From: Dryococelus australis
Lineage: Eukaryota; Arthropoda; Insecta; Phasmatodea; Phasmatidae
Length of the DNA: 64,000 nt
Direction of reading: 5' to 3'
NCBI GenBank assembly: GCA_029891345.1
Contig: CM057002.1
Coordinates: 59,572,777 to 59,636,776, forward strand
The position numbers and the translations under genes were made by a program. The notes below the pieces were generated by a model. The model made no database searches. It was not told the DNA's origin and saw only the letters and a list, made by a program, of their open reading frames with translations. Shown here piece by piece: positions 9,930 to 21,674 of the stretch. How positions within the stretch are numbered: position 1 is the stretch's first letter; each line of letters opens with the position of its first letter.

Positions 9930-11270
9930 TCTGTTGGATATCGCTCACACAATCAGCCTTTTGTCGCTATGGACTAGTGCTCGATTTAATCATTAATACT
10001 CTACAATCCTCGAGGGTGTATAAGAAACTGTGCATTATAATAAAAAGAAATGTTGAACACTTAGTATAGCCTACCAACTTCACAAAATTTCGAGGTCGAG
10101 TTTCTCGTGACAAATAATTTTGGTACTACCTACTCTTTAAAAACTTGTACGTATTTGTTTTAGGGATTATTTGACATTACACAGTTCAAAATTCAACGGA
10201 AAGAGTCAAGAAGATTAAGAAAGAGTCGTTTAAATTCATGTTATAGGTAAATTCTAAATCATACAACAGCAGCAAGCATAAAGAGCTGACGGGCTCGATC
10301 ATCATAAAGATCAGTAAAAATTTAAATAACAATACTTCCCTTGTTTCCACCGACACTTACCTAGGAGTCGTGCCCGATAGGAAGTTGCCATGAGAGACAG
10401 TTACCTGGATAAGAGTGCGCGTAACATAGAAGAAAGCTGAACTCTTATAATCAGTCCTGTTTACATCTGTTTCCATGGCTACAGCGGTATCTTCCGCCCT
10501 CCACAGATGATGGTTACATAAACACACTCAGGTGGCTGTTAACCTGTCCAGTAAGTCAACATCAAATATTTTTGCAAAGGAAATAAATATAAACAGTACA
10601 ACTTTCAGAAATTTCAAGAAAAGTGCACACGTTCGTCAGACGGACTGTAACTGTCTTCTACTGATTTTTGGAAGACAGTGTTGAAAATTAAGAAACAATA
10701 ATCCTTTGGCCATTCTTTCGTTGTCACTGTTAATTTTCTGGTCCACCGAGATTATTCTTGTATTCAGTAACTTGCAAATACCTTCTATCTTCTTGTTTAC
10801 ATTTTCTTTACACTGTCTATTTTTTTATTTATTTTCATTTACACTATCTATCTTTTGCTTGCATCCTCATTTACATTAGATATTTTCTTGTTTACATTCG
10901 CATTTACATTACTTCCTTATTTACATTCTGCAGCAGAGGGTTATTAGTGACTACCAGACCACTGTGTTACGTGTATACAACTCGCACCCAACTCTACAAT
11001 CATGTCATCCATGATGACATAGATACCTAGAAGGCAAATAAAAAGGGGTGACTGTAGAAAGTAAAAAATAAATAAATCTCCTTTTTGACTTTTAACTACC
11101 GGGCACTTCTCTTTTTTTTGTTTTCATACGCCCCAGGAAAACTACAAACAGTTTTCGAAATAAATGACTTTACAACATTTATGCAAAAATTTCATTAAAA
11201 TATTAAAATATTATAATTCTCCAAGTTACTTTAAAACAATACAAATAGGGGTTACAATAAAAATGTGCTG
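9930..11270. other. No gene seen; T-rich tract 10760-10940
   Basis: No recognisable coding region. At 10780-10935 a degenerate repeat of ttgtttacattt/catttacatt gives a pyrimidine-rich tract ending in ctgcag. Confidence 0.55.

Positions 11271-11271
<1 letters not shown>

Positions 11272-11312
<41 letters not shown>
11272..11312. repeat. (TA)n microsatellite
   Basis: About 20 uninterrupted TA units. Confidence 0.95.
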
Positions 11313-11314
<2 letters not shown>

Positions 11315-11320
11315 GAAATA

Positions 11321-11748
11321 TGTACAATTACTTACCTGGCACAATCTTCCCTATTTTATAGTTTACTTTATTCCCAAATTTACATCCCCTAGGTATGACC
11401 CCCCCCCCCCCGAGTGACCGTTGTCGCTGAATTTACCAGGGTATTTATAGCAAAGTTTTCGCAACCGCCATCCACCCCAAAGCTGAGGAGAACATCCTCG
11501 AAACGGAAGCCGATCTTCGTCCAATGCAATTCAAAAGTGATGTTGACTTCACAAGGCGACCCCTCTAAGTCAGCTGCCGCTAGGTGGAAGGAAACGCAGC
11601 ACGCTGAGTGTAGTTCCAACATTAATCGAAACCACCAACCACCCACGTCGCCGAGTCTAACGCCTCCTCCCCAGGCTGCCGCCAATGGGCAACGTCTTCG
11701 AAAACGTAAGTTCCGATTATCGGCGTGAGGCAGCGTAAGTCCATTACA
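11321..11748 (-). mobile_element. Probable LTR of the minus-strand gypsy element
   Basis: On the minus strand a purine tract (CCAGAAGGGAGGA, complement of 11749-11761) is followed by TGTAATGG, a plausible LTR start. The segment contains a TATAAATA box (near 11446) and an AATAAA signal (near 11368), and ends about TTGTACA at 11321. This order (purine tract, TGT start, TATA, polyadenylation signal) and its place just past the integrase end are what an LTR should show. The other LTR is not in the window, so the exact borders are inferred. The frames at 11389-11728 lie inside it and are not taken as genes. Confidence 0.5.
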
Positions 11749-12199
11749 TCCTCCCTTCTGGAAGTAGCACCAGTGGCCTGCGAATGCAGGCGAAGAAGTC
11801 CAACAGCAGAGGGTGGCCAGACCTCATTGCAGAACCCAGCCTCCAGGCAGGAACACTCCAGCACAGTAGAACTAAACATGTCTTCCAGGGTCCATCCTTC
11901 AATATCAGGGCCTCTACACAATAAAAGAGAAAATGATAGAAACGAAAGACACTCTCATAAGGTCACCTCACAAATCTCTTTTCGCAAAATTAATATATTA
12001 TTTAATATTATGTACAGAGTAATTATCACTTCATACATCTTAAAAGTAATTTTTTAAATATACATAGGATACTCATATAAAAATAACATTCTAAGAGATC
12101 ACACAATAGAGACATCAAGACGTATACCACATCATGTATACCAAGCTTTAATATATTAGGTATATAAAAATTTATAATAAAAACACATATATATTTTTT

Positions 12200-12655
12200 G
12201 TATAACTACTATAACTATATTTTCCACAATATTTCTTAACGTGATTGACATGGACTTTAACTGTCTCTTCTGAGATTGTGGATCTTCTGCTAACAATTCC
12301 ACATGCGTGAGAAAACGACAGATCTTAAACGGACCTCTCCGCCGAGGAACTAGCTTAGCAGTTGGAAAGTCCAATTTTAAACTCAAAAATGTGCTTTTGC
12401 AACGACCAAGTCTCCCGTATTTAAACTCACATTCGTACGTTGACTGTTAACTACGATTTACATATTTTTATGATACACAACAAGATTCTTGGTTGCCTCT
12501 TCCCAAACCATGACTATATTATTATTTTTAGAAGTCTCCCAGCAGAATGACTGACGATCCAAGGCATTAATCAATGGATGCAATGACTTCCTTCTCAAGC
12601 CAATTTCAGCGGGAGTATGCTGTGACGGGGTTCCGTCAGGTAAAAACGGATTACT
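12200..12655 (-). pseudogene. Gypsy-type integrase C-terminal region (Ty3/gypsy pol end)
   Basis: On the minus strand one frame, open except for one stop, runs from about 12650 to 12380. It shows TPAEIGLRRKSLHPLIN (end of the integrase core), WEEATKNLVVYHKNM and VSLNTGDLVVAKAH (start of the C-terminal domain). After a frameshift it continues with LVPRRRGPFKI (the GPY/F module of gypsy integrases) and a last piece near 12250 typical of the pol end. Integrase inserts the reverse-transcribed element into DNA. Zinc-binding and DDE parts are absent, so this is a 3' remnant. It reads opposite to the larger gypsy element that follows. Confidence 0.85.
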
Positions 12656-12814
12656 TGTATTATTGTCTGTTTTACAGCTGTATACTCCTTGTTTGCCGGC
12701 GTTGCGTCTACCCGCAAGGTGTATATGTGTGGTGGGTCTGCCGTTCGAAGGAGCATTAGGCGGGATTAGGCTACTTGTTTGTGATTGGCTGGCGATGGCG
12801 TCAGCAGAAAAGTG

Positions 12815-14998
12815 TACTGTGTAATGGAAAAGAGAGCGCTGCCTCTGTATAAGGGGCGCTAGTGTCTGTAAAGAGGGTGCTGGAGGTCTGGTCTCTGGAG
12901 GGGGTATGGCTATGTAAGGGATCGGATGGAGTATAAGTAAAGATGCGCGGTCGGGCTAAGAGAACGAGGTGGTGTCGACGCGATGATGAAATGATAAGTA
13001 TAAATGTTTCAGGTTAGGACTTAACAATTATTCGTTGCTGAAGGAAGAATCACCAGTGGGAACTTATTAAGAAATAGGCCCAGGTATTGAACTTTGTTTT
13101 TGGCCGAGGGTTTTTGGTACTTAGAAAAATTACGCTGCTAGTCGGCCGCGTGAATTTTGAAATTATTCAAGCCTGTGTGGACTTGGGTTTTGGCCGAGCA
13201 TCTCAGGGAGTTAGAATAATTCTGGGTAACTGGTCTCCTGGGATACTTATAAAACATCAGGACTTGACCAATGTTTTGAGTTATAGTATATTCTCGTGGA
13301 TGGAACAAGGAGAGCGAAGAATTAAGGTAGCAGAGATATGTGGGAAATAATTAATTTCTGGATATTTCATGGAACTGAAGGACTCGGGTGAAGAAAAGTT
13401 AAATTCGGGTTTGAAAATGGAAAGGTTTTCCCGTGTGTGGGGGGCGGGAAGTTTTGGATAATTATTTTTGGGCTTGATTTATACTCGGACGTTGGTGAGT
13501 AGTACTAGTACGGAGTTCCTGGGACAAATATTTCCCGATATTCGGCGCTATTTGGCAAAGAGGAAGAATTGGTGGTATTGAAAGAGTACTGAATAGTTTG
13601 TCCGGTGGGGTTTTTTGTGGAAATTATGAACGTGGTGGAGTGTGTGTGTGTGTGTGGATGGTTGCATTGTGGGAGAATGGGTGGAGGAAGGGAAGTACAT
13701 GCCACGCAAGTGGTTCGGTAGGGAAAATATATCTTGCCTGTTTCCTCCACCAGTGGCTCTGCCTGAAGGTGAATGATGTTGAGGGGGCACTGCCAGCACT
13801 TTTAAAAGTGAGAAGGCGGGAAGCATATTCTCAGGCACCATCGACTGTATGGTGGGAGTGATTGATGATCCGGAGCAATACTGCCACTTAGGTGGAGTTA
13901 GCGAGGAGAATATTCCTAGGCCTGGCAGGGTCTGGATGGAGTTTTTCTGAGAGGTGGTTTTTGTGTATGAATTCGAGTGTGAAAGATTGGATTATTGGAA
14001 AACGTTTTAGTGATGTAGAAAAACATGGTAAAGATTTCCTTACCTGCGAGTGTCTCTATTAGTGTTTGTAATTTTTAAACATTGTAATAATGTTTGTACA
14101 AATAGTATGTTTTCCTTGATAGAAATATAAATGTGAAGTGCCAGTATTGATGAAAAGGAAACAGGATTTATTGAGATTCAAATATTTGTGTTGTAATTGG
14201 GGTTTTTAGAGTTGTCACTGAGAAGATAGCCCCAAAGGGCTAGCATGATAACTTTTAATGTGTGGTTTGTCCAACCAAGTGAAGACTGGGAGTTTGTGTA
14301 GTTATTTGTTACTATTTTGTACAGGCTATATTGGGAGTAGTGTATATTTTGGAAAATAGAAATGAGATACTGTTTTTTTCCTAAGGAAGTCAAGAAAATA
14401 TTTTATTATACATTTTATACTGATCGTTCATGTGATCGTATTAAACTTTGTATACTATGTATGTTGGAATGGAGGCTGAATTATAATAGAAAATTAAAAG
14501 TACGCATCGAAGGAAAAGTACTTAAAATAATTTGTAGTACTTTTAATTTTCCAAAATATGTGTTAAAAAGGAACCTGATAACTGAATTAAGGCACTGTAT
14601 GATGTTTAAGGTAGTTAAGACCTTACCCACTTTGGACAAGGTTAAAATTGCACAAATATTCAATTAAGACACCATTCCTGATGTTTGTTTTTGGTGAACC
14701 AATCCCTCTCCTGGCCCTTATGGTAATGAGGTAGAAAAGTGGATCGGGTCGAAGTTGTGCTCCTAAGGCTGAGGCGAAAGGGGCTCAGTTTTCTGCACAA
14801 CTCTTCTCGACTTGATAGGACATGTGCAGTGTACCTTGTCCAACTAGGGTTAGTGTATTGGTCGAAAAGGTGAGATCAGTAACATTTGCATTTATTGTGA
14901 TTGTAATATTGTTGTCCATAATGAGTACAGGGCCGAGAATAACTTGGGTGCAGTGTATTACCAATGAGAGCCTGTAGGGCCAGTTAGGGGAAGCATGA
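12815..14998 (+). other. Possible 5' LTR and leader of the plus-strand gypsy element
   Basis: A TGTAATGG at 12819, a TATA-like gagtataagtaaag at 12929-12942 and a long non-coding stretch before gag suggest an LTR and leader. A short imperfect internal duplication (ttttggccgag near 13098 and 13189) is present. Without a second LTR copy or an identifiable primer-binding site, the borders cannot be set. A (GT)n run lies at 13639-13654. Confidence 0.3.
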
Positions 14999-16140
14999 AT
15001 GCAGTTTGAAGACACTGCTACCATTGACGACCTAAGGAAATTGGCCTGGAGTATGGTGAGGGGAGAGGACACCAGTGGTGAGGAAACCAAAGAGAGGATA
15101 GGTGAGCTAGTACCATTATTTAAGTTACTCCATTACTTTACCTCTGATCTTCAAAGTAGGCTCCCAGCTTTGAAAATGTGTGAAACTATCCACTGTGATA
15201 GAGTTTCTGGTCAACTTGGGGAAAGTTGTAAATTTGAAGGTGTGTTCAAGAAGGGTTGTGTATGCTGCCTGTTTATTTCGCATTCCCGAATGTCTGCAGG
15301 ACACTTTGGGACAAGCAATCAATGAGGATTTGGAACTGGTCAGATTGAGTAATGTGCTACTTTCTCGGATTGCATCTAAGGTTGTTATTAGTCAAAAGAG
15401 CTTCGAAATTCTTAACTGAAAGTAAGGAAAAGGGGAAAATATGAGATCATTTGTGCAGGGAATAGTAAATTTAGTGGCTATACTTGGGAGCCCTTGCGAG
15501 GAATGCTATCTTGTGGAGGTTATGTTCCATAACTTGGACTGCCAGTATAGTCGATACTTTATTTTTTGTATGAAGCCTACAAATCTGAAGGAGCTCCTGG
15601 ATCTAGTTAGTCAGTTAGAAATAACCTTAGGTGATGTAAACGAACTATGGAATTTTGTTATAATAGTGGTAAATGGAATCATAAAATTGAACAGTGCTTT
15701 AAGAAAATAAAAGGGGGAGAGGTAGTTGTGACTCTTGAAAGGGAATGTGGTGAAAAAAGGGGAGTGAGTTCTATGAATGGGAACCTTGACAAGTTGGTAG
15801 ATAATAAGGGGCTGCCGAAGGGGCAGTTGGAGGTGACTTGTTTAAATTGTGGAAAGATACGACATACCACAGAGGTTTTTCATCAAATGAGACCAGGGTT
15901 GGTCTGTTTCTTATGTAAATGAGAGGGGCAAGTGAGGTAAGTTTGCCTAAATAGGCCGGGTAAGAAATTTTTCTGGTGTGGTAAAGATGGGAATCTATTT
16001 AGGGAATGTCCGGGAAAAAAATATGGCATCAGGAAGATCAAGTGTTTTCTTTGTGGCCAGGAGGGTCATGTGGTAAAAGGGTGTTTCCTTTGCAGAAGAC
16101 CTGCTGGAATCAGTTGTGTATTTATTTTCAGAAACATAAG
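14999..16140 (+). pseudogene. Gypsy gag, broken (nucleocapsid with zinc knuckles)
   Basis: Gag forms the virus-like particle and binds element RNA. The frame starting 14999 (MQFEDTATIDDLRKLAW) opens like other gypsy gag proteins. Continuation is found in other frames at 15441-15710 and 15647-15922, so at least two frameshifts exist. The C-terminal part has nucleocapsid knuckles: CLNCGKIRH near 15838, a damaged FWCGKDGNLFREC near 15970, and a perfect CX2CX4HX4C, CFLCGQEGHVVKGC, near 16047. Stops separate them. Protease follows directly. Confidence 0.82.
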
Positions 16141-16169
16141 CATGAGGGTTATTTGTTTATGTCGGTAAA

Positions 16170-16575
16170 GATATGAACGGAAGTTGTGAAGGTTTTGATT
16201 GATTCGGGGCATCAACTTCCATAAATAGTTGTGATTGATATGATAGGATGAGAAGTTTAAATCCTGTGGGGATGTTTCAGGTGAATACTGAAGAGACTAA
16301 GGTTTTTTTTTTATGTGGTTGATGGTAGAACCATTCGGTCTAAAGGAGTCGTAACTTTTAAGATCAAAATTAATCGATTCTCCTGGAAAATGAAGTTCCA
16401 CATTATCTTTGGGCTTTCTTATGAGATCATATTAGGATCAGACTTCTTGGGGAAAACCCAGGCGTCTATTGATTTTAGCAAGAAGAGTTTAAGGTTTGTG
16501 TATGCACCATGGAAAATTGGTGAAGTTAGAGGGAAAGGGGATATCAGCTCAGAATTTTGTAATGCAAAGTTTTAG
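16170..16575 (+). pseudogene. Gypsy aspartic protease, broken
   Basis: An aspartic protease that would cut Gag-Pol. The active-site word VLIDSG is at about 16192, followed by a stop. The C-terminal half is open at 16315-16575 with the flap-to-end motif YEIILGSDFL (near 16420), the ILG-DFL signature of retropepsins. A frameshift and at least one stop separate the halves. Confidence 0.78.
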
Positions 16576-16649
16576 ACGATCAGAAGGAGCTTTCAGTAGA
16601 AATGCTTAAAAAAGAGTTTAAGGATGCCATTTCATCTGAGCTGGAGAAT

Positions 16650-17375
16650 TGCAAACTTTACCCATAAAACTGAAGTTGATGGATAGTGAGCATGTAGCCT
16701 CTCTTCCCTACAGGTGTCCCCACCCAAGTTTTGGATGCTACGAGATCATGTAAATGAATTGAGGGAAAAGGGCGTCGTGGAAGATTCCACCAGTTTGTAC
16801 ACCAGCCCAGTGTTTTTGGTGCCTAAAAGAAGCCACAGGAAGTATCGTATGGTCTGTGATTATCGCCAAATTATAAAGATCTATTTGGATCCTTATCCAA
16901 TACCAAGGATTGATACTGTATTCCAGCATGTAGGGTAGGCGAGATACTTCACCATATTGGATTTAAACCAGGCATTCCTTTAATGTGAACTGAATCAAGA
17001 TTCTCAGGAACCATTCGCCTTTTTGACCCCGTGGGGGTTATATGAATGGTAACGGTTGCCCATGGGGGTAAATTACAGGCCCCAGGCCATGTCGAGAATT
17101 TTGGTTAATATTTTGGGCAAATACTTATATGAATTCGTGTTTCTCTATATTGACGATTTGTGTATTTATAGCCAGACTTGTGAAGAACACGTGGGTCATA
17201 TTCGGTTGGTGCTGGAGGCACTAGAACAGGAGGGATTGGCGGTGAATCCCGACAAAATTTCTTGGGCTGAACGATATGTACGATATCTGAGGTTTATGAT
17301 TTCAGAGGGTACATTGTTGACAGATCCGGAAAAAATAAAACCGATTGTGGCTTTCCCACCCCCAAAGAATTGAAA
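16650..17375 (+). pseudogene. Ty3/gypsy reverse transcriptase, broken
   Basis: The RNA-dependent DNA polymerase of an LTR retrotransposon. The motifs are in the expected order: RDHVNELREKGVVEDS and YTSPVFLVPKR (fingers), YRMVCDYRQI, YFTILDLNQAF (palm, first Asp; 16945-16980), LPMGVNYRPQAMSRI (17055-17095), YIDDLCIYS (YxDD catalytic pair; 17147-17170), and GLAVNPDKISWAERYVRYLRFMIS. Stops occur at about 16936 and 16981 and there is a frame change near 17050. The YIDD box is preserved even though the gene is dead. Confidence 0.93.
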
Positions 17376-17985
17376 AGGAGTGATACGATTCTTGGGGATG
17401 GTTGGCTTTTATGCCAAATTTATTCTGGAATTCGCCAAAATAGCGGAACTCCTGAATAGTTTAAAACGTAAGGACGTGAATTTTGTTGGGGGCCCGAACA
17501 GCAGAAGGTTTTTAGTGTAGAAAAAGAAAGGTTGGTTTCACCTCAGGTTTTGGTCCTATCAGATTTTTCTAAGACATTCTTGTTACATGTGGAAGCTAGC
17601 TACACTACGGTGGGAGCTGTGTTGAGCCAAAGGGTGGAAGGGCGGCTTGCTCCTGTAGCTTTTACCAGCAAATTGTTGACCACTGCCGAGTTGAAGTACT
17701 TGACTTATGGAAAATAATGTTTAGCCTGGCTTTTTGGAATGGAAAAGTTTGCAGATTATAAAGAGACATCAACATTTGAATTATATACTAATAATTAATC
17801 ATTAAGCTGGCTTTTAAAATCTGATAAGCCAGTAGGACGGTTGGCTCGGTGGTTGGTAAAGCTAACTAGGTTTAGGTTTAACGTCCATAATGTGCGAGGA
17901 AATGAGAATGTAGTTACTGACTGTCTTTCTCGAATGTTTCGTACGGATGATTGTAAGAGGCCTGTGGGGAACCAGGCAGGCGACT
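17376..17985 (+). pseudogene. Gypsy RNase H region, broken; integrase missing beyond it
   Basis: Follows the reverse transcriptase. The connection motif VIRFLGMVGFYAKFI (17379-17425) leads into RNase H: VLVLSDFSKTFLLHVEAS (first Asp), AVLSQRVEGRLAPVAFTSKLL and ELKYLTYGK. The next codon, where the family has the catalytic Glu of KECLA, is TAA (17715-17717). The end of the domain is at 17841-17940 (ENVVTDCLSRM). Downstream sequence shows no integrase; from 18138 it is a tandem repeat. The element is therefore cut off inside pol, or its 3' part was lost. Confidence 0.88.
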
Positions 17986-18137
17986 TGGAGGTGAAATCGG
18001 AGCATATAGGGAATGAAGAAGACAGTCAGGATCTAAAAGGGAAGTTGGAATGCGTAGTGATGGAGGAAAGGGAAGAGAGTGTGCAGACCCTGCATTTTGT
18101 AAACGTGTTGCAGTTGTTTCCAAAAATTATTTCAAAT

Positions 18138-18680
18138 ACACCTTAAGCCCTCTTATAAGCATAGCTGGCCGCCATTTTCCATCCACCGAAGCTTTTGTTA
18201 CCAAATTCATAACACAGACATCACTCCCAACAACAAACATGACCGCAGGGTCAAACACACCTTGAGCCCTTTTATAAGCATAGTTGACCGCCATTTCCGA
18301 AGTGTTCAAAATACAAATTCACAACATGTACATCACCCCCCACAACAAGCAGGACTGCAGGATCAAATACATCCTAAGCACTCTTATAAGAGTAGTTGGC
18401 TACCATTTCCAAACTATTTAAAATACAGACACCAAATTCGTACCATAGACATCGCCCCCAACGACGAACAGGGTGGAGGGGCAATCACCACTAAAGATAC
18501 TGTATAAGAATAGTAACATACCATCACATATCCACCAAATAGACATCATATGATAAGCATCGCCGTGACGACGAGAAGTACGACAAGATCAATTACACCT
18601 TAAACCCATCTTATAAGCATAGTTTACAAACACTTCCCATCCGCCGAAGCTAGAGTCACCGAACATTTACTCCCTTTTAA
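18138..18680 (+). repeat. Tandem repeat, ~115-bp unit, about 4.6 copies
   Basis: Units begin near 18138, 18257, 18369, 18487 and 18595 with acaccttaagcc-type words followed by tcttataagcatagttg. Spacing is 119, 112, 118 and 108 bp. Units share roughly the same order of words but are well diverged. The array replaces the 3' part of the gypsy element. Confidence 0.85.
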
Positions 18681-19179
18681 TATTCGTAAGCGATACCCAA
18701 CTCGTAATGACGTCTTGGGAGACACACACTCGTAATGTATGTTCTCAAATATTTTTTTAATGTATAAGGCAATACCCTATTACATTTCCAGCTGCAGTGT
18801 TAAAGTGAGTAAAATATATGTGTGTATAAGTGTTTTTGCATGCGAGCGACACCGCATTTTGTTCTAACAATCGCTGAAGCTGCGAAACCCACCCAACTAA
18901 GACACACCCGTCATGGAGGTTGTAGGTAGAGAGGCCATACACTTCCAAACTTCACCGATAGACAGCACCATGATCGCCCAAAGGGTTCCAGTGTAGAACT
19001 AACCTCAATAAAGAACATCTCACATTGTGCGCGCATATCCATTCGACAAGACCAAAGCTTCCATGTGTTCCTATTTCAAGAAAAGATGTATCGCTATAAA
19101 TTGTATATATACTTCAACGATATTTTATTGAAATCAATTAATTTTTCCATGTACCGGAAGTAAATATGTTTAAAATTCC

Positions 19180-19462
19180 CTTTTAATGAGCTCTGTTTTG
19201 AATACAAAAATTTAATAAAAAATTGCTATGTTTTCTGTGGTAAGATGCAATAAAAGCAGGTGTCACATCTTTCTGCAATGTCTCATGTTCACAAAATGTA
19301 AAATTCCAAGTAATTTTACATTTGTCAAGTACTTTAAAAGCACATAAAATATCGCATTCCGATGTAACGAAAATCAATATTTTTCTATCGATATATTGCT
19401 TCGTAAAGTGCTTATTTATATTTAAAAAAATCTATATTTTTCCGATATCAACATCCCTACTT
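19180..19462 (-). mobile_element. Repeat family F, copy 1 (TAGGGATGTTG terminus)
   Basis: The minus strand starts GTAGGGATGTTGATATCGG and contains ATTGCAGAAAGATGTGAC and GCAATTTTTTATTAAATT, which align with the plus strand of 43540-43640. The terminus recurs at 43805-43815 and near 41335. The short termini resemble hAT-type non-autonomous elements; no target duplication was identified. Confidence 0.5.
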
Positions 19463-20290
19463 CGGCGCGACCGGCGTGTGAGTGAATCGAGCTTTAATTC
19501 TTGGTCAGTAGCCCGTCGTCCATGCTCCTTCGTGTAACGGTAGATACTGAAACACTTCTTGCAGTAACTCCACTACTCTCACTTCAATTTTTTTTTTCCT
19601 CTCCACCTTCCTTGCCGCCTTCTTCCGCAGACGCGGCGCACAATTTACGGACGGCCGTAAAGCGATCAGCGGGCCGCCAGGAAGCCCTCCTCGCGTGGTT
19701 TCGTCGGGGTGTTCTCTGCCGCGAAGACCCCAGATCATATGTTGGGGCGGCCGCCCTATAAACGTGTCGACCCCGGGCCTCGCCCGGGGTTATACTTGGC
19801 GGAAGGATGAGAGAGAGAGAGAGAGGGCAGTTTTAGGGGAAGTAGGTGGGGGAGGAGGAGGGGACGATGTATTAATGTTTCCCCGGACAGCAGGCGCCAC
19901 GGTGATCCCCCGAGGGGGCGGTGTTAGGCCGCGCGGACCACCACCCTGTCCGAGCTCCGGCCCGCACTAATTGCTCCTCCTGTAATGACAGCAGTCTTCA
20001 GGATTCTTATCGCCGCCGCCAGTCCTGCCCTCCATCTCCCCTCCACGGTCCACCAACTCCACTCCCCTCCTCCGAGATCGTCTGCCATGACGACACACGC
20101 CTTCTTCCCTGGCATGACCGGCCTACGCTTCGTGTGATAACCTTTTTTCCTGTCTCAAATTGCGATGTGTTCTAAGAAATTTTGGGCAGTGCGTAAGGCC
20201 CGCCGCGTCCGTCAGTCATCCACCCGTCCGTCATACGTTCGCCCGTCTCCCAGTCGAGCGATTTATACAACCGAACTTCGTACCACCGTC
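19460..20290. other. GC-rich island without a recognisable gene
   Basis: A sharp rise in GC and CpG in an AT-rich window, with GGGCGGCCGCCC palindromes (19745-19756) and the hairpin ccccgggc-ctc-gcccgggg (19771-19789). Frames on both strands (for example 19501-19761 and 19695-19970) are low-complexity and resemble no family. It could be a promoter/5' exon of a cellular gene or a GC-rich repeat. Confidence 0.5.
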
Positions 20291-20546
20291 GAAAGTTCAT
20301 TGCTGCAAACTAATAAAAACAAAACTTTTTACAAATAGGAAAAAAATTACCCACAAAAAGTGAAAATCTTTAGCGGTATTATGTTTCTTAGCACTAAAAA
20401 CAACCGTACACGTACGTAACGGAAATTAATAGATGTAAAAAAATGTAATAGTATATAAAGCATAATTTTATAATTTTTAATATTCCATGTTACAGTTACA
20501 TAAACTAACATGTGAAAACAAAATCAAAATACAGCAAAAATAAAAC

Positions 20547-21030
20547 ACTGCACACGCTGCACAGCCTTGTAAAGAACTCGGGATGAACGAGTAACAAAAT
20601 ACTGCACACGCTGCACAGCCTTGTAAAGAACTCGGGATGAACGAGTAACAAAACACTGCACACGCTGCACAGCCTTGTAAAAAACTCGGGATGAACGAGT
20701 AACAAAACACTGCACACGCTGCACAGCCTTGTAAAAAACTCGGGATGAACGAGTAACAAAACACTGCACACGCTGCACAGCCTTGTAAAAAACTCGGGAT
20801 GAACGAGTAACAAAACACTGACACGCTGCACAGCCTTGTAAAAAACTCGGGATGAACGAGTAACAAAACACTGCACACGCTGCACAGCCTTGTAAAAAAC
20901 TCGGGATGAACGAGTAACAAAACACTGACACGCTGCACAGCCTTGTAAAAAACTCGGGATGAACGAGTAACAAAACACTGCACACGCTGCACAGCCTTGT
21001 AAAAAACTCGGGATGAACGAGTTACAAGAG
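20547..21030. repeat. 54-bp minisatellite, nine copies
   Basis: Units start near 20547, 20601, 20655, 20709, 20763, 20817, 20870, 20924 and 20977. Each contains ctgcacacgctgcacagcc and actcgggatgaacgagtaac, is 54 bp (a few 53), and is almost identical to the next. Three minus-strand frames of 150-190 codons stay open because the period is divisible by three; they are repeat artefacts. Confidence 0.95.
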
Positions 21031-21066
21031 TTACAAAACGTGCAAGTAAAAGGCTGTAATTTCATT

Positions 21067-21115
21067 CGTTCGTCCGTCAAAAGTTAAAGCTTGCCAAGTT
21101 TTTGACGGACGAACG
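21067..21115. repeat. Perfect 16-bp inverted repeat
   Basis: The arms cgttcgtccgtcaaaa (21067-21082) and its exact complement (21100-21115) flank 17 bp. Similar cgtccgtca words lie near 20208-20235 and gacggacgtgacgg at 21185, so this may be the end of a larger element that includes the minisatellite. Confidence 0.7.
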
Positions 21116-21674
21116 GATATGATTTATGGCCACCTCTGATTGGCTGTTGGTCACGTTATTGACTGTCGGATGCCGGACGGAAGGACGGACGTGACGGGTC
21201 GTTGTAAGTCTTGCCTAAGGCTACCACCTACCTGGCATTTGAAATGCGCTGCAGAGTGTTTGAAATATCCGTTTTTTCTAGGAAACTATTGAACGTGCGT
21301 CCATCGTGATGATCTACGAAAACAACACACGCGTGTCGTACGAGGGCTTGTTGAGTGCATCGTTTCAAAGCACTCCAAAATGGTAAGAAAATGTTTATTC
21401 AAAGTGCTGCATCTGAGTATATACGCTTCAGATACATATAAAACTACTCCAGAGTCCTACATCGAACCTCCATGCAGACTTTCCATCAATAGAATGATAG
21501 GGTTACCGCTGAAAGTCCCACAGACACACGCAGTGCGACGAAAACACTGCGCGCCAGTTCAGAGACTTGCTGTGAATGGCGCGCCAACGTGGCTCACCAT
21601 CGAAGATGAACTTTTCGGAACATCGAGATAATTTCATCCAGATGAGAGGTTTAACTTCGATGACTTCGATATGG

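Noticed and set aside
11389-11921. Pair of ~100-codon overlapping frames and a possible splice donor (aaacgtaagttcc)
   Set aside because: Region fits an LTR of the minus-strand gypsy element better; no exon partner or domain seen.
15679-15870. Minus-strand frame inside the gypsy gag region
   Set aside because: Shadow of gag; the plus strand shows zinc knuckles.
20547-21030. CRISPR-like array
   Set aside because: The whole 54-bp unit repeats, with no unique spacers, and the genome is eukaryotic.
20477-21080. Three long minus-strand frames (153-191 codons)
   Set aside because: All lie on the 54-bp minisatellite; period divisible by three keeps the frames open. No domain or start context.
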